Source: Aphelocoma coerulescens (taxonomy: Eukaryota > Chordata > Aves > Passeriformes > Corvidae). Taken from it: a stretch of DNA of 64,000 nt. The stretch lies in contig NC_091015.1 in the NCBI RefSeq assembly GCF_041296385.1, positions 94,596,004 to 94,660,003 of the forward strand, written 5' to 3'. Position 1 is the first letter of the stretch, and each line of letters begins with the position of its first letter. The notes beneath the pieces are model-generated. The model did not search any database. It was not told the DNA's origin and saw nothing but the letters and a program-made list of their open reading frames with translations. The position numbers and the translations under genes are program-made. This document shows, in pieces, positions 12,065-23,800 of the stretch.

Positions 12065-12631
12065 TGTACTGGGTCTGGCTGAGATGGAGTTCGTTTTCCC
12101 ACAGCAGCCCTCACAGTGCTGTGCTTGGCACTGGCAGCTCTGAAGGTGCTGATGAACACCAGGGTCTTGGGTACTGCCGAGCAGGGCTGGCACAGCTTTA
12201 CTGCTGTCTCTCAACATTACCCTCCCATCAAGGGGATGGGGGTGCGTAAGATCCTGGGAGGGGACACAAGGCCAGCTGAACCAAATTAACCAAAGGGATA
12301 TTTCTCATACCCTATGATGTCAGCTTAGATGTAAAAGCTAAGGAAAGGAGGAGCATGTTTAATTTTCAGTGTTTGCCTTCTAGAGCAACTTCTACATGTG
12401 CTGAAGCCCCGCTTCCTGGGAAGTGGCAGACATCACCACTGATGGGGAGTAGAGAGTAAAACTATTTTTTTCTCTTTGCTTGGGCACACACAAACTTTTG
12501 CTTTTGCTTTAGTAAACTGCCTTATCTCAACCTGTGAGATGTTTCCTCCTTATTTTCTCTCCCCTGTCCAGCTGGGCGTGATAGAGCTGCTTGGTGGGCA
12601 CCTGGCATCCAGCTGAAGTCAACCTACCACA
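12065..12631 (+). mobile_element. Degraded LTR of an ERVL-like retrovirus
   Basis: About 567 bp running from TGTACTGGGTCTGGCTGAGA to a terminal CAACCTACCACA. The body matches the 42-kb LTR in several places: GAGCAGGGCTGGCACAG against GAGCAGGGCTTACACAG, and the block at 12291-12330 against 42246-42280, both with a CATACC...TATGA core and a following GTCA or CATCA. A weak poly(A) signal AGTAAA lies at 12511-12516. The last 50 bases resemble instead the 3' end of the 53.6-kb LTR (GTGATAGAG, then TCCAGC, then a C-A terminus). No target-site duplication is seen: CATTA at the left, GTGGT at the right. It is older than the TSD-flanked LTRs, or one end was lost or exchanged. Confidence 0.85.
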
Positions 12632-15378
12632 GTGGTATTTCTTTTTTGCAACTTGGTTTGTAACTTAAGACCTTCTTCTGCATCCTTCTGCTCAGAGCTC
12701 TGTAAAGAAGTACTGCAAATTTATTGTGAGTGCTCTTGATGACTTCCTATTTTATTATTTGCTCATCATGCAATTTTGAGTTTCAAGTCAGCAAAAAAAG
12801 TCATCTGTTATAGTGTGTAGAGTGATATTAAATGTTAAAGGTAGTTAAAACACTGGGCCCAATTATTCTTATATTCTGTATTAATTGTATTTTTCTTTTC
12901 TGTAATTTCTGGGATCACAAAACAGCTATTTACACTCAGTTACAGAGTGATAATGGTAGATGCACTAAAATTGGCTATGATGCCAAAGTTAGCTTAGTTG
13001 ATAACCCCCTGTTAGAGCTAATGAAAGTTCAGGAGTCTGATTCAACAAGCATATTGTTTCCTGAAAATACATTGTTTCCTGTAGATTACCAAGTATGATG
13101 AAAAGTGAATACAAAAAAATGAAAAAACACTATCATTAGGGCTCAGATATAGCTTTTTAGAGCCAGGGTTTTACTGAGATATTTGCATGACAAGGCCAGT
13201 TTGGTCCAAGAGTGTACAGGCACTTTATAAATGTGCATTTCTAAAAGCTCGGTCTTGTGATCACTAATTTCTCAAGACTTCTGCAGGAATTGAAGAATTA
13301 ATGTCATTTATTGCTAGCATTTATCTAAGCTTGGCTTGGTGGATGACTTTTAGATATTTGCAAATAAATACATCTGTGTTCAAGAAACCGAGTGTCTGCT
13401 CTTCTCCATTAACATGTGCTTAACAGAAACAAATTGCCAACAACCTACTGATGGGTGTCATAAAACTGTTTTCACAGTATGATTTAAACTTTTCATCAAT
13501 CTACATTGTGTGATGGCATTTGCACATTATACATGTGCTAAATGACAACCACGTGAATAATACAGCCTGTGCTCTATATTGCTTAAAGGTCTTGTTGTTC
13601 ACTAGTTATTAATTCCATTTCATTTTGAGCTCTTTGGACAGACTGGGGGGAAACTCTGTAACCATTTTTGGGAACAGATTTCCCAGATTTAAGGGACTGC
13701 CTGTTTTAGCAATTCTCCTCTCTTTTCCAGGAAACATCATTGAAGGGTTTTTTTGAGTGATGTGTGGAATCTTTGGTTATGGAATTTTTTCACAGCTAAA
13801 ACAATGCATCATCCAGCCCAGTTCTTTATAAATGCTTCCAGTTTTCCCTTTCTTCTGGGAGCGGAATGAAGCATCTGTCAGCTAAGAGGTAACATCTGTA
13901 AGGAACTGCAAGGGAAAGAGTAGGTGGATGAAGGACTGGACAGCAGAGTGAAGAAAAAACTGGGAAGTTCAAACACGGAAGCATTGCCAGTGGGAGGGGA
14001 CAGCTTGTTTTCAAAGTGGAAGGATAGCTTATGCATATTCTTAGTTTGCTTTTATAGCTATTTTATCTGGAACCTGAAGGAATCTTAATAAGAGATGAGA
14101 ATGTGAGCAGAATAAGAAATAGGGATGCATTTCAGTGCTATGAGGTTTATCCCAATAGACAGAAGTCATCTCTCTAATCACAGAGACAATTGCTAGATGG
14201 AAAACTACTTCAACTGAGCAACTAATTTTGTATGATAAGAGTGACAGTCTCTGTCCAATTAAAACCCCTTTCAGTCTGCTCCCTTATAACACTCTGTCTC
14301 TACATTATTGACATTTAATCACTTTGAATAAAAGACTGTAATACCAATAATTTAATGAAGCAACTTGTAAAAGCTTATCCAGACATACAAAGGGCTCTGA
14401 GACACTGAAGGACTAACTCTACATTTTTTTCCTTCAGATTAAATTCCTGACATAGACAAGGTGTCTTCTTTTCAGGGTGGCTTCTTTGGGATGAGTGTGC
14501 AGTCACTTTTGGAAAATTTTGAGGGGACGTAATAATCACAAAATAATCTTTATTGTTATCATATACCACTTTAGCCATCAATTTTTTTTAAGGAAACAGT
14601 GATCCTAGAGATTCTAGGCACTGATATTTCCAAAAAGACTATGGGATCATCTGCCCTGATGTGGAAAAAAGTACTGAGATACACAACCGCATGAAGATTA
14701 AGGAGAACTATTTTTGGCCATGAGGGGCTGAGATTTTGGAAGCCAGTTGGTGGCTAACATGCTTTACCAATCAGGATTCACAGTGTGGAGAAATGATCAG
14801 TACACATATGATTATAGCAGCCATAGTAAGCCTTTCCTCAAAGTGCCAGGATTCTACTGGCCAGTAAACTGACTTCTTGTTGTTAAATAGATGGTAACAC
14901 ACCTTTGGGCAGACCCCACCTTAGTCAACTCTCCTATGTCCAAGACAAGAGAAAGAATTCCTGTCACAGTTTAGAAAATTGTGTCTCTGTGGCAATCACA
15001 GACGATAGGGGAGAGTTATTTGCATGCTGAGAGAGCACTCCCTGGAATGGGCCAAATCCCAGCCAGCGTTCCAACCACTCTGCCATTCCTCATATGCAAA
15101 ATATATAATGCACATACATGAACACTACATAAAATCCTGCTGCTGCCTTCACAATTTATGAAATAGTAGGGTCTGAATGAGATATAAGTGCCAAGTGTTA
15201 GATAGATATCTTGACAATAAAGTATTTAAAGACAGATTTCATGAGCTCACATGTCTAGATTTGGGCATTACTAAGAGGCACAGAAGAGGCTATAACCCAC
15301 TTGTTGCCTATTATGAATGGATGTGGGGTTTAAATACGTCTCTGCCTTTTGCCCAGGCCTCTGGCAGTAGGCAGTAGC
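12632..15378. other. Unique AT-rich sequence, no gene seen
   Basis: No exon, RNA or repeat recognised. The longest open frames are below 90 codons. GGCAGTAGGCAGTAGC at 15363-15378 is a small direct repeat right against the edge of the ERVK-like LTR. Confidence 0.55.
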
Positions 15379-15458
15379 TGTATTGAGGTGGCCAGCACCT
15401 CAAGACCCACTCTCATTTGCAAGTTCTTTAATAATTCAGTCTATTATAGAATGAATTA

Positions 15459-15464
15459 TTTATT
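15459..15464 (-). promoter_or_regulatory. AATAAA poly(A) signal of the ERVK-like LTR
   Basis: TTTATT on the plus strand, AATAAA in LTR sense, about 310 bp downstream of the TATA box. Confidence 0.6.
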
Positions 15465-15775
15465 TAATAGACACAAAACTAACAAGCATAAAACTTAAAA
15501 CAGGCTGTTACTACACAGGAATAAGACAAAAAGAGACAACTAGTATTACACACGGGGTTAAAGGTACCATTAATTTTACAGCTAGCAAAGAAATAGTATA
15601 GATTAGGATTTGATATATCTTACCATCCAGTTGTTGAAAGGCCACACATCAAAATCCTTTCCCTCAATTTCCAGAAAAATAACCACAAAATTGTGTCTGA
15701 GCTTCAGGAAGAAGTTGTCTCGCATGTTCTCAGGGAGTGTGTAAGAGACTTCTGCCTCCGCGATAAGCTGTAGTA

Positions 15776-15784
15776 CTTTTATAG
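15776..15784 (-). promoter_or_regulatory. TATA box of the ERVK-like LTR
   Basis: CTATAAAAG in sense orientation, about 180 bp into the LTR from its 5' end, the expected place for a U3 core promoter. Confidence 0.65.
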
Positions 15785-15959
15785 TGTAAAGCTGCCCTTT
15801 TGGTCACCTATGTTTTTCTTTTATCTCTCCCCACATCTGTAGGCTGGCAAACCTTTTGGCACCAGGAGATGATACCTGCTAGGCCTTTGGCCCCTAGGTA
15901 ATCTCTCCTATCTGCACTGGCCACCTGTAGTGGGGACAAGGGTGGTATGCCCTGCCACA

Positions 15960-15970
15960 TTTCCCCCTTT
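15960..15970 (-). other. Retroviral polypurine tract
   Basis: AAAGGGGGAAA in sense, directly followed by the LTR's TG. This tract primes plus-strand DNA synthesis in retroviruses and marks the internal/3'-LTR border. Confidence 0.8.
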
Positions 15971-16145
15971 GCTCTTCTCCACAAACACCACCTGTTTAAG
16001 GTATATTTCCCTCATGCCCTGATAAACAGCAGTTGCAATGTTTTGGGTGCAAAGCAGCATCTGCATACCCACCTTTCTTCCAAAGGAGGTTAAGACTCTG
16101 TTGACAGGTAGGGGAACTTCATAGTACAGCAGTGGTTTCATTTCT
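15971..16145 (-). mobile_element. Internal 3' remnant of the ERVK-like provirus
   Basis: Sequence just inside the polypurine tract belongs to the provirus by position. A minus-strand frame is open from 16141 through the tract into the LTR (stop at 15908), but I do not recognise a retroviral protein in it. The outer limit is not visible: no second LTR and no matching 6-bp duplication of AGTAGC (the left flank) was found to the right, so the element is truncated somewhere beyond about 16.1 kb. Confidence 0.5.
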
Positions 16146-19100
16146 CAAAGCACACTGGTGCTACTTAGCAGAGAAGATCTGTAGTTTGCACACTGAGTGT
16201 GCAGGCTCGTCTTGAAGAAAGAAGGAAGCATGTTGCATTCTATTTCCATTCTATTAAGTTGTGTTTTCCTTTAGCTCCTGTGTGTAGGAGGCATAAACAA
16301 GCAGGACTCAGGTTGACTCTGCACTCATAAAACTAGAAACAAGCAAGATATAGCAGCAACCTGGCACATTATTACAGCTGTATTTCTGCTGACTGCCATA
16401 TTAGACATCTGTGGGTTTTACCTCTTTCTTAGATCACGACTTCTAGGAAAGTATATCTGCCTCCTGGAAAAAAAGTGTGTTTGAACATGTTTTTTTTTAG
16501 AGGAGGAGAATTTTTTGTTGATTTGGGTTTTTTTACAAACTTCTTTGAAACTTTATTTTCAGCATATTCGTTGTCTATATACTTCACTTTTCTCTATCAT
16601 GAACAAAATATTATTTATTCTCTGAAGGAAATTATTGGACTTGCCAGCTGGAAAAATATAATCTTTGTTTGTGGCAACGATATTCTCTTGAAATCTGGCA
16701 GATTAGCTCATATCCCCCTAGTCACAGCAACATTTGAGCAAATAACAGATGGGAATGATGTCAGGGCAAATAATGTCTGCTTCTGATGATTTTTCCACAG
16801 TTTAGGATAGAACCAAAGGTCTCTTTTTATGGTTAGAGAAATCATCCAGTGCTGCAGGTAGATAGTCATTTAGAATACCACTTAGATGGATTAACAGCAT
16901 AATGTAAACTTTCTGCTAATTTAAGGAATGAACTCTCAGATATTTCTCCTTCACTTTCCTCTTAATTTGGAAAAGGAGCTATCATTATGAATAGGATTAA
17001 GAAATTATCTTATGCCATTATCATTTATAAACAAATGTAGCTTTTTGCATGTGCGTGACAAACCTTCTCTGCCCATATCAGCCTCTGTCTCAAAGAGGAT
17101 GTGCATAGTGCCACTGATAATCATAGAATAGGACAAGTAGGACAGTTATAGCATTGAAAGAAATGTCAAGGAGTTTACCATCAGAAATCTAGAAATAGAG
17201 GGCTATGTGTGCAAATGGTTCTATATATTGCATGAGTCTGACATAAAATGTTGAAAGCAAATCCATAGATACTCAGCAGTTGCAGGTGTTTTCTTCCAGT
17301 CAGTCACTGTTTTTCTGTTGTGCAGCTACTGTTAGTCATGCTACAGCTGCTGGCCCAAGATGTAACTGAAGTGAAACTTCCAGCTTTCCTTTTGGTCTCG
17401 ACAAAATGTTGTCCCATGGAGAGTGGGTTATGAGAGCTAAAGTGAAATAAAGGGAAGCAGGCAAGAAGTAATAGTTTGGAATTTTGTGGGGGTTTTATGT
17501 TTTGTTTTGTGTTTTTAATAGTACAGCAAGCTACATTAAGCATGTGAAAAGCAGATTTTGTTTGCACAATTAACATTAAAGATGTGGGTTTGGAATACTT
17601 TTTGGCCTGCTTTTCTAAGGAAATGTGGCATATGGAATTGCACTGTTCATCTGCCAGCTCTTCAGTCTTCCACTTCTCCTGCAGGGATGCTTATGCCCAC
17701 TGGCCGAGTTCAACCAGGATCAAAGACACTGAATTCCTTAAGATCACTGAAAATTGGTGATGGATAAAGGAGAGAGATTAGCATTGTTGCAACCCTCTGG
17801 CATGATCACAACACATACTCCCTCTTCCCCAGCTGATTACTATGTCACTCAGGCACATGCCACCTCCAGGGAGGAGCTAACAAAATAGAAGGGCTTAGAA
17901 AGTGCTCAGACAGTTTGAATTGCTACAGTGATGCTCACAGATAAAGAAAAATCACTATGCAACCAAAGTTAAATTGTTTTGCTGCTTGTTGTTTTCTGCT
18001 GATTTAATAATCTTTTCAGAACTTCTTGGAAGGAGCTGGGCTAGAAATGTTCATGGAGACTATATATTTATCATCCATTTTATAATTTGCCCTTTTCTGT
18101 CTCTTGTTGATGGTTTGTGAAAGTTGGAGCTCTTTTAAGGGCTATTAAAATTATGAGATAATTTTCATCATAAAGAATGCCTGTGCTCTGAAGAAAGTTT
18201 ATGTGTGTCAGTAACTTGATGTAATTAGAAGAGTATTTGCTGTCTGAGTGGCAAGGAATATCTGCATCCTTTTACAAAAAGTGAAGCAACAGATTGCAAT
18301 TTCAAAATAAAAACAGAACGGCTGCTCCTTAGTTTTTTGAAAGTAAAGACTTCAGAGCCATGTTTTTCAGCTTGTGCCAGGCTCACCTTGGCAATGGTCT
18401 GTCAATCTCTTTCCACAGTGTTTATTAATACAGGGATCATTCCCTTCGCTTCTTAGCTAAAACTTAAGGAATTCCACTTCTTTCAAGTGCAGTAGTGTTG
18501 TCAGATTCCTGTTCCTTTTGGTTTCTCTGCTCTGGTCTTACCTTGGATTCCAGCTCTGACCTTATTATAATTCCTTGCACCTGTCCAAGGGCTCTGCACT
18601 GGCTCTTGTTTGTGGCCTTATTTTTTTTCCAAAAATATTCTCTACTGCTTAATTCCTCTGGCTCTCCAACCTCTAGCCTGACATGATAGTTGCCTTCAAC
18701 TAATCCTCTCAGTATTTCATGTAGACTCTCAGTTTTCCCAGAGTCCAGATCTGATTATACCCCTAACAAGCCATTTGTTTGATAGAATACTCAGTATTCT
18801 GATTATGGTTCCTGGCCTGTCCTGGTCTTGTCTCTCTGGCCTGAGGTTTTCATACCACATCCACATTTTAACATTAAACTGGCAGCTACTCTTATGTGGT
18901 GTGTTCTGATTTTCTCCTTGGAGCTTTCTGGGCAATCTGATTTATTTATGACATTTCATCAATGTTCTTAAATCCAATATATTGTAAAGAACAGTATTAT
19001 TATTGATGGTAATAGTAGTTTTGATTGTTATAATGTATAGATTAAAGATGCAAATAATAACTATGGAAGGACATACTGCTATATTTGATACACAACTTCA

Positions 19101-22100
19101 TAACAAGAAACCTGGTTTCCTTTCTTAAAACTAGTAACTGTGTGGGGAAAAATGCCCATTTCTGTCACATAAAGAAAAACAGGAGGAAAAAATCAATGAT
19201 TTCTGCAGATTTTCAAATTGTTGCAGATATCTACAAATAATGCGGTTAATGTCAAGGAAATGTAATTAAAAACACTCCAAAAAATAAGACACTCTACTCT
19301 TAATAGACATGGTAAGATCATACACAGTAAGAGGAACTAAGAATTGAAAGTGACTCTAATTTAGTAGTTTTCTGAGATTATTTTTTCCCAGCAGAAGTTG
19401 CATTTCCTTAAAAGGGCTTTTATTTTTTTAATTATGTGGTCCAATTGTTTCATTTGGATCTGTAAGTGTAATAACTGGGAGGTAAGACAGCCATGAAACA
19501 GTGTCCATGTATCCCAAAGCTCAGCTCTAGAGAACATCAAGTATTACTTTATAATTCTATTTTAAATGTAAAATAACTGCTGAGCCTTGATTGCTTTTAG
19601 CATTATAATTGGAATATAGCAATAAGATTTTACATAGTATGAAGGGATTAATTATTTCACTATTAAAACTTATCTGTTCTAGTGTTAGAAAGTGATGTCT
19701 GTCATTCCCTTATTTCCACTAGAAATATTCCAAGTCGTATTTTTACATAATTGCAAGAAATAGTGCCTCTGGAAAACACTTCTGTATATGAGGGAGAAAA
19801 TTAGAAGCAGCTGAAACCCCTATTGTGTAGCAGTGACATCTCTGTCAGTTCTGCCTCGAGTGCTATAAGAAGTGGTGTGCAAGAAAACTCACAGAGCAGA
19901 GGCAATTAAGATTGAAAGAGAGAAAAGCTGAAAATTATCAGACAAAACATTGCAAGGTCAGGACAACAGGGCATCAAGGAATGTTAACAGAGGCAAGGAC
20001 ACTGAATACTGACTGTAGGGGAATTTTGTGGCATTTGAATCTAACACGTCTAAAAATATGTTGAAGCGCTATATGGTTCTTGGGATGTTTTTGTATCTTC
20101 TCAGAAAGATTTAGTACACAATAACCAACAAATGACATGTAGAGATAAAAGCTGCAGGGAAAGAAAATTATTTTTGTCTACATTGTTTTGAGAATGTTAA
20201 TAACAGCAAAAGCACAACAGTATGTAATTTGTTTGTTAGGGGAGCATTTTTTTAAGTATGAAGTAGCCTTTGTATGAGTACATGCAAAATTTGGACACTT
20301 AAGCTGAAAGTTATCTTTCCTTTTGTTGGAGGAAAAGCTGGGTTATTTTTGTTTGCTTGTTTGTTTGTTTTCTGTCATCATTATTTTCTACTCCACACAA
20401 GCCAAACAAAGCCAAACATTTCCCTGAATTTGACTTGCAAGGGTCTTAGTGTTTCTGTGTTACTTCTTTGATTCCACATCAATCTGAAAATTAGACTTTT
20501 CTAATTCTTCTGCCCTACCAAACAGAGCCTCTTCCAAATTGTGGAATAACTAAGCACCAAGAGATTAGGGTGCTCTAACGCATGTTGAGTGAGAATCCAG
20601 TGAAGTTTTTCTTCTGAGACTAATCTACCTATCAATTCATTCTTAATTGTTAGTATAAAGAGGAGCTATCCCAACAGACAACATTGTACAAAGCCAGTTC
20701 TACAGCACAATGACCCCAGGTCTTTCCTGGGATCTTTGGGAACTGAGATACATCTTTTACCATGATACAGACAGAACAAGCACTGTCCTCTCAATTGACC
20801 AGAAATTTCACTCTCCAACTTAGGAAATCACGTGATTCAAGTTCAGTAAAAAATTTCTGTTTGAGATAATAGTTTCTAAAACAAGAAATGAGTAACATGC
20901 CTCAAAAAAGCTTCCTTCAGATAAGTCCTACAAGCTGTAATCTGGATAAAGAGTCAGAAAGCATTTTTTTCCTCCATATTTTTAAAGATCTGAATGTGTG
21001 TTTGTAAATTCAATAATTTATTTAAATTTCTTGGGCCCAGATGACAGGCATGTCATGTCATGTCAGCTGTAACACATGTCAAGAGGCAGGCTTTGGTAAT
21101 AGCAGTCAAACCAGTCAAAGTAATGTAATCTTCAAGTTTATTAAGAAAATGTCTTGATCCATTCTTGAGCTGGAAAATCCTTTCACCTTCAAAGAATGCT
21201 TTACAACTCCTGTGACTGCCCTAAGGATGGTTGTGTTGCATTTCAGAAACTGAAATCTATACCTGATGTATATATTCACCCCAGGAATGAAAGGTTTCCA
21301 AAACAGATCCAGGGTAAAACAAAAAGCCATATAGATTATGTATTAGGGAACATTTCTTTTGATCATTATTGAGAACAAAACCCAACATAGGATACTATGC
21401 ATATGACCACAGAATTGGATCAAGGAACAGGGGAAAAAAAACACCCACACAAACCCAAACACATCCGGACCACTTACACCACTAAAAATCCACTATTTTG
21501 AAATTTTAGCCACTTTTCCCATTGAATGCTGAATAACTGCAGTCCTAACTAACTCTGCAAGATCGAAGCCATTTCACAGATAAAAGTTTCTGGGATTTAG
21601 GATGCTGTCTGTGGTCAAAATTTAAGCAGAAAAGCAGCTGAATTACATGAACACTTTCTTGGTATATGGAATAACAAGTTGGAATCTGTGGTATCTGCTC
21701 TCAATAAAGGAAGGAATTACAACTGAGACTCATATCTTAAGTATATCTCATAGATGAAACTGTTGCACTTTTTTATTAGATACTTAAGAATTTAAGTATT
21801 AGTCTTTGGAAAACATAAAGCTTTGGAAAAGGGTAATTTTGACATAGTAAGAGGGTAGAAATATTTTTATTTAAGAGTTGGTTTGATTGTAATGCAAAAT
21901 GAGGGAGCAAATTTCATAAAGCTTCAAAAATATTACCTTCCCCCCAAAAAAAATCTTGAGGTATATTCTTCAGTTCATTTATCACATTTTCCTCATATTC
22001 ACCTTACATCAGCTCTTTTATGACGTATTAAATATTTCATGAGAATTTTCTGGATTAAGTTACTGATTTAACTTTGCTATGTATTGTTTGAAGCTACAAA

Positions 22101-23634
22101 ATTCTATCATAGCACCACTGAGTCAGTAATATTTTTAGACAAAAGGGATTATTACTATATTAAATAATGTTCCTTATTAAGAATACCAGTATTTAAAGAT
22201 GTAAGACATTTAAAAGAACAAAAAGGATGTTTATTCATTGCATTATAGCTTCTTTAGAAATGCAAAAAATAAAATCAACATGATACCAGCATGAACGATA
22301 CAAGAGATCACTTCTGTTCTGTTCTGTTCTATTCTATTTATTTTATTCTACTTTAACTGAATAAATAAAGACCACTGGCAAATAAATCAAACAAGACATT
22401 TAAGTATAAACTGTGTGGGAATTTGTGATCACTGCAGAGGAGTTGGTTAAAAAGAAGAGGAATGAAATTTAATGTGTAGATTACAAATAGGAAAAAGAAA
22501 TACACATCAGAAGCCTGGTGTTAGTGCTTGTAACAAGCTGAGCAGCTGGTCCATAATACAGAATTCAGGCATGAGTCATAACAGTTAAAACCAAAGCTAT
22601 ATGACATTTAACCCTAATATCAAAATCCTAGTTTCATCGAAAGTTTTATTGTCACCCTCGGATGGCTTTTTTTGCAGCACTCTAATTTGACTCCACAGTT
22701 AAAACTTTTTCAAACTCACTGATTTTGTAAGAGATTCATATTTACACTGAAAGTTGATTTTCCACCAAGACTTGTATTTTGAATCGTCCTTGTGAAATAC
22801 AATGGTCAGACGTGCTAAGCATTACTTATTTGATAACAGCATGTAAGGATCTTTATTAGGATACTGCTTATTCCTTGTATGATGAGAAAAATGTAGTTTT
22901 AGCTAATTTGAGTTCATGAAGATGGGCTTTTATTTGTTTCATTTAATAAAAAGAGAAATAGCAATGCAATCCCAGGGCTTTCATTATGAAGGCTCTGTGT
23001 GCAAACCTCTGAACAATATTTTACATATTCCATATTCCATGCTAATGTATAGCAAAAGCTTATAGACATGCAAATGGGTTCTTGTGAGGTACTCTAGTCA
23101 AGAGCCAGCAGTACAATACTCCCTGTAAACAGCCTGGCTAGCTGTGGATAAATGAGATGAAGGGAAATACCATAACATCACATCGCAGGGATCTGCAAGT
23201 GCTTTACCTCATGCCATTATATTGAAGGCCATTACTCATGTCAGCTACTCAAAACATTACAGCACAACTCTCTTAGCCTTTATCATGCCTGAGTGAAGCG
23301 TGACAATTTCAGGCAGTGCCATAGAAGTGAGAAACTTGAACAAATCTGACTGATAGTTCACAGGATTTCAGCACGCATTGCCCTTTGTGCCGTGCTCACT
23401 AATGCATCCACAGCGCAGCGCATTAATCGCATTAGGTTCCGCATCAGTCCAACTCTACTGCCTCAAAAGCTTCTTTTCCCAGGAGAGCTCTGGAAAGGGG
23501 CTAATGACCTCCTTTAGCTTCATCTAGAAATATTGTCACAAGGGGAAGATTGGTATTATGTGACTGTTAACATCAGAAGTCACTTCCTGATATAACAAAT
23601 GGGCTTGGAAAAAAATATCTTTGACTGACATGAA
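16146..23634. other. Long unique AT-rich stretch, no gene seen
   Basis: No exon or RNA gene supported. Simple sequence includes a GTTT run at 20351-20371, a TGTTC-type pentanucleotide run at about 22312-22337 and CATGT direct repeats near 21048-21066. Open frames are at most 103 codons (16475-16786) and look like chance. The part from about 22880 to 23480 keeps octamer-like ATGCAAAT, several TAAT cores and some CpGs and may hold conserved regulatory sequence; see findings. Confidence 0.5.
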
Positions 23635-23800
23635 ATCATAGCGTCACAGAATGGTTTGGGTGGAAATGGACCCTAGAGGTCATTTATGGACACCTCTCAG
23701 TAGACTATGTTGCTCAAATCTCCATCCAGCCTGGCCTTGAATGCTTCCAGGGATGGGGCATCCACAGCTCCTCTGAGCAACCTGTCTCATTCCCCTCATG
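23635..23800 (-). mobile_element. CR1 LINE fragment
   Basis: The 3' end of a CR1 on the minus strand. On the plus strand it reads ATCATAGCGTCACAGAATGG, then TTTGGGTGGAAATGGACC, and further in GCCTGGCCTTGAATGCTTCC and GGGATGGGGCATCCACAGC. These are the CR1 3' octamer region and the following conserved block in reverse complement. The inner limit is approximate, as the match fades after about 23800. Confidence 0.92.

Larger units (their letters stand above)
15379..15959 (-). mobile_element. ERVK-like LTR, 3' LTR of a truncated provirus
   Basis: A 581-bp LTR on the minus strand. In sense orientation it begins TGTGGCAGGGCATACCACCC and ends GCCACCTCAATACA. Immediately upstream in sense is a polypurine tract, AAAGGGGGAAA (15960-15970 on the plus strand), which is how a 3' LTR joins the internal region of a retrovirus. 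A TATA box (CTATAAAAG in sense, 15776-15784) and an AATAAA signal (15459-15464) lie in the right order for U3-R-U5. The ERVK assignment rests on the polypurine-tract/LTR junction style and on resemblance to avian ERVK LTRs, and is less sure than the LTR call itself. The 5' LTR and most of the internal region are missing from the neighbouring sequence. Confidence 0.86.

Noticed and set aside
15908..16141. 77-codon minus-strand frame as an env end
   Set aside because: It reads through the polypurine tract into the LTR and shows no motif I recognise, so I annotate only a non-specific internal remnant.
17112..17150. AATCATAGAATAGG word as a CR1 end
   Set aside because: Only about 14 bases resemble the CR1 terminus and nothing CR1-like follows.
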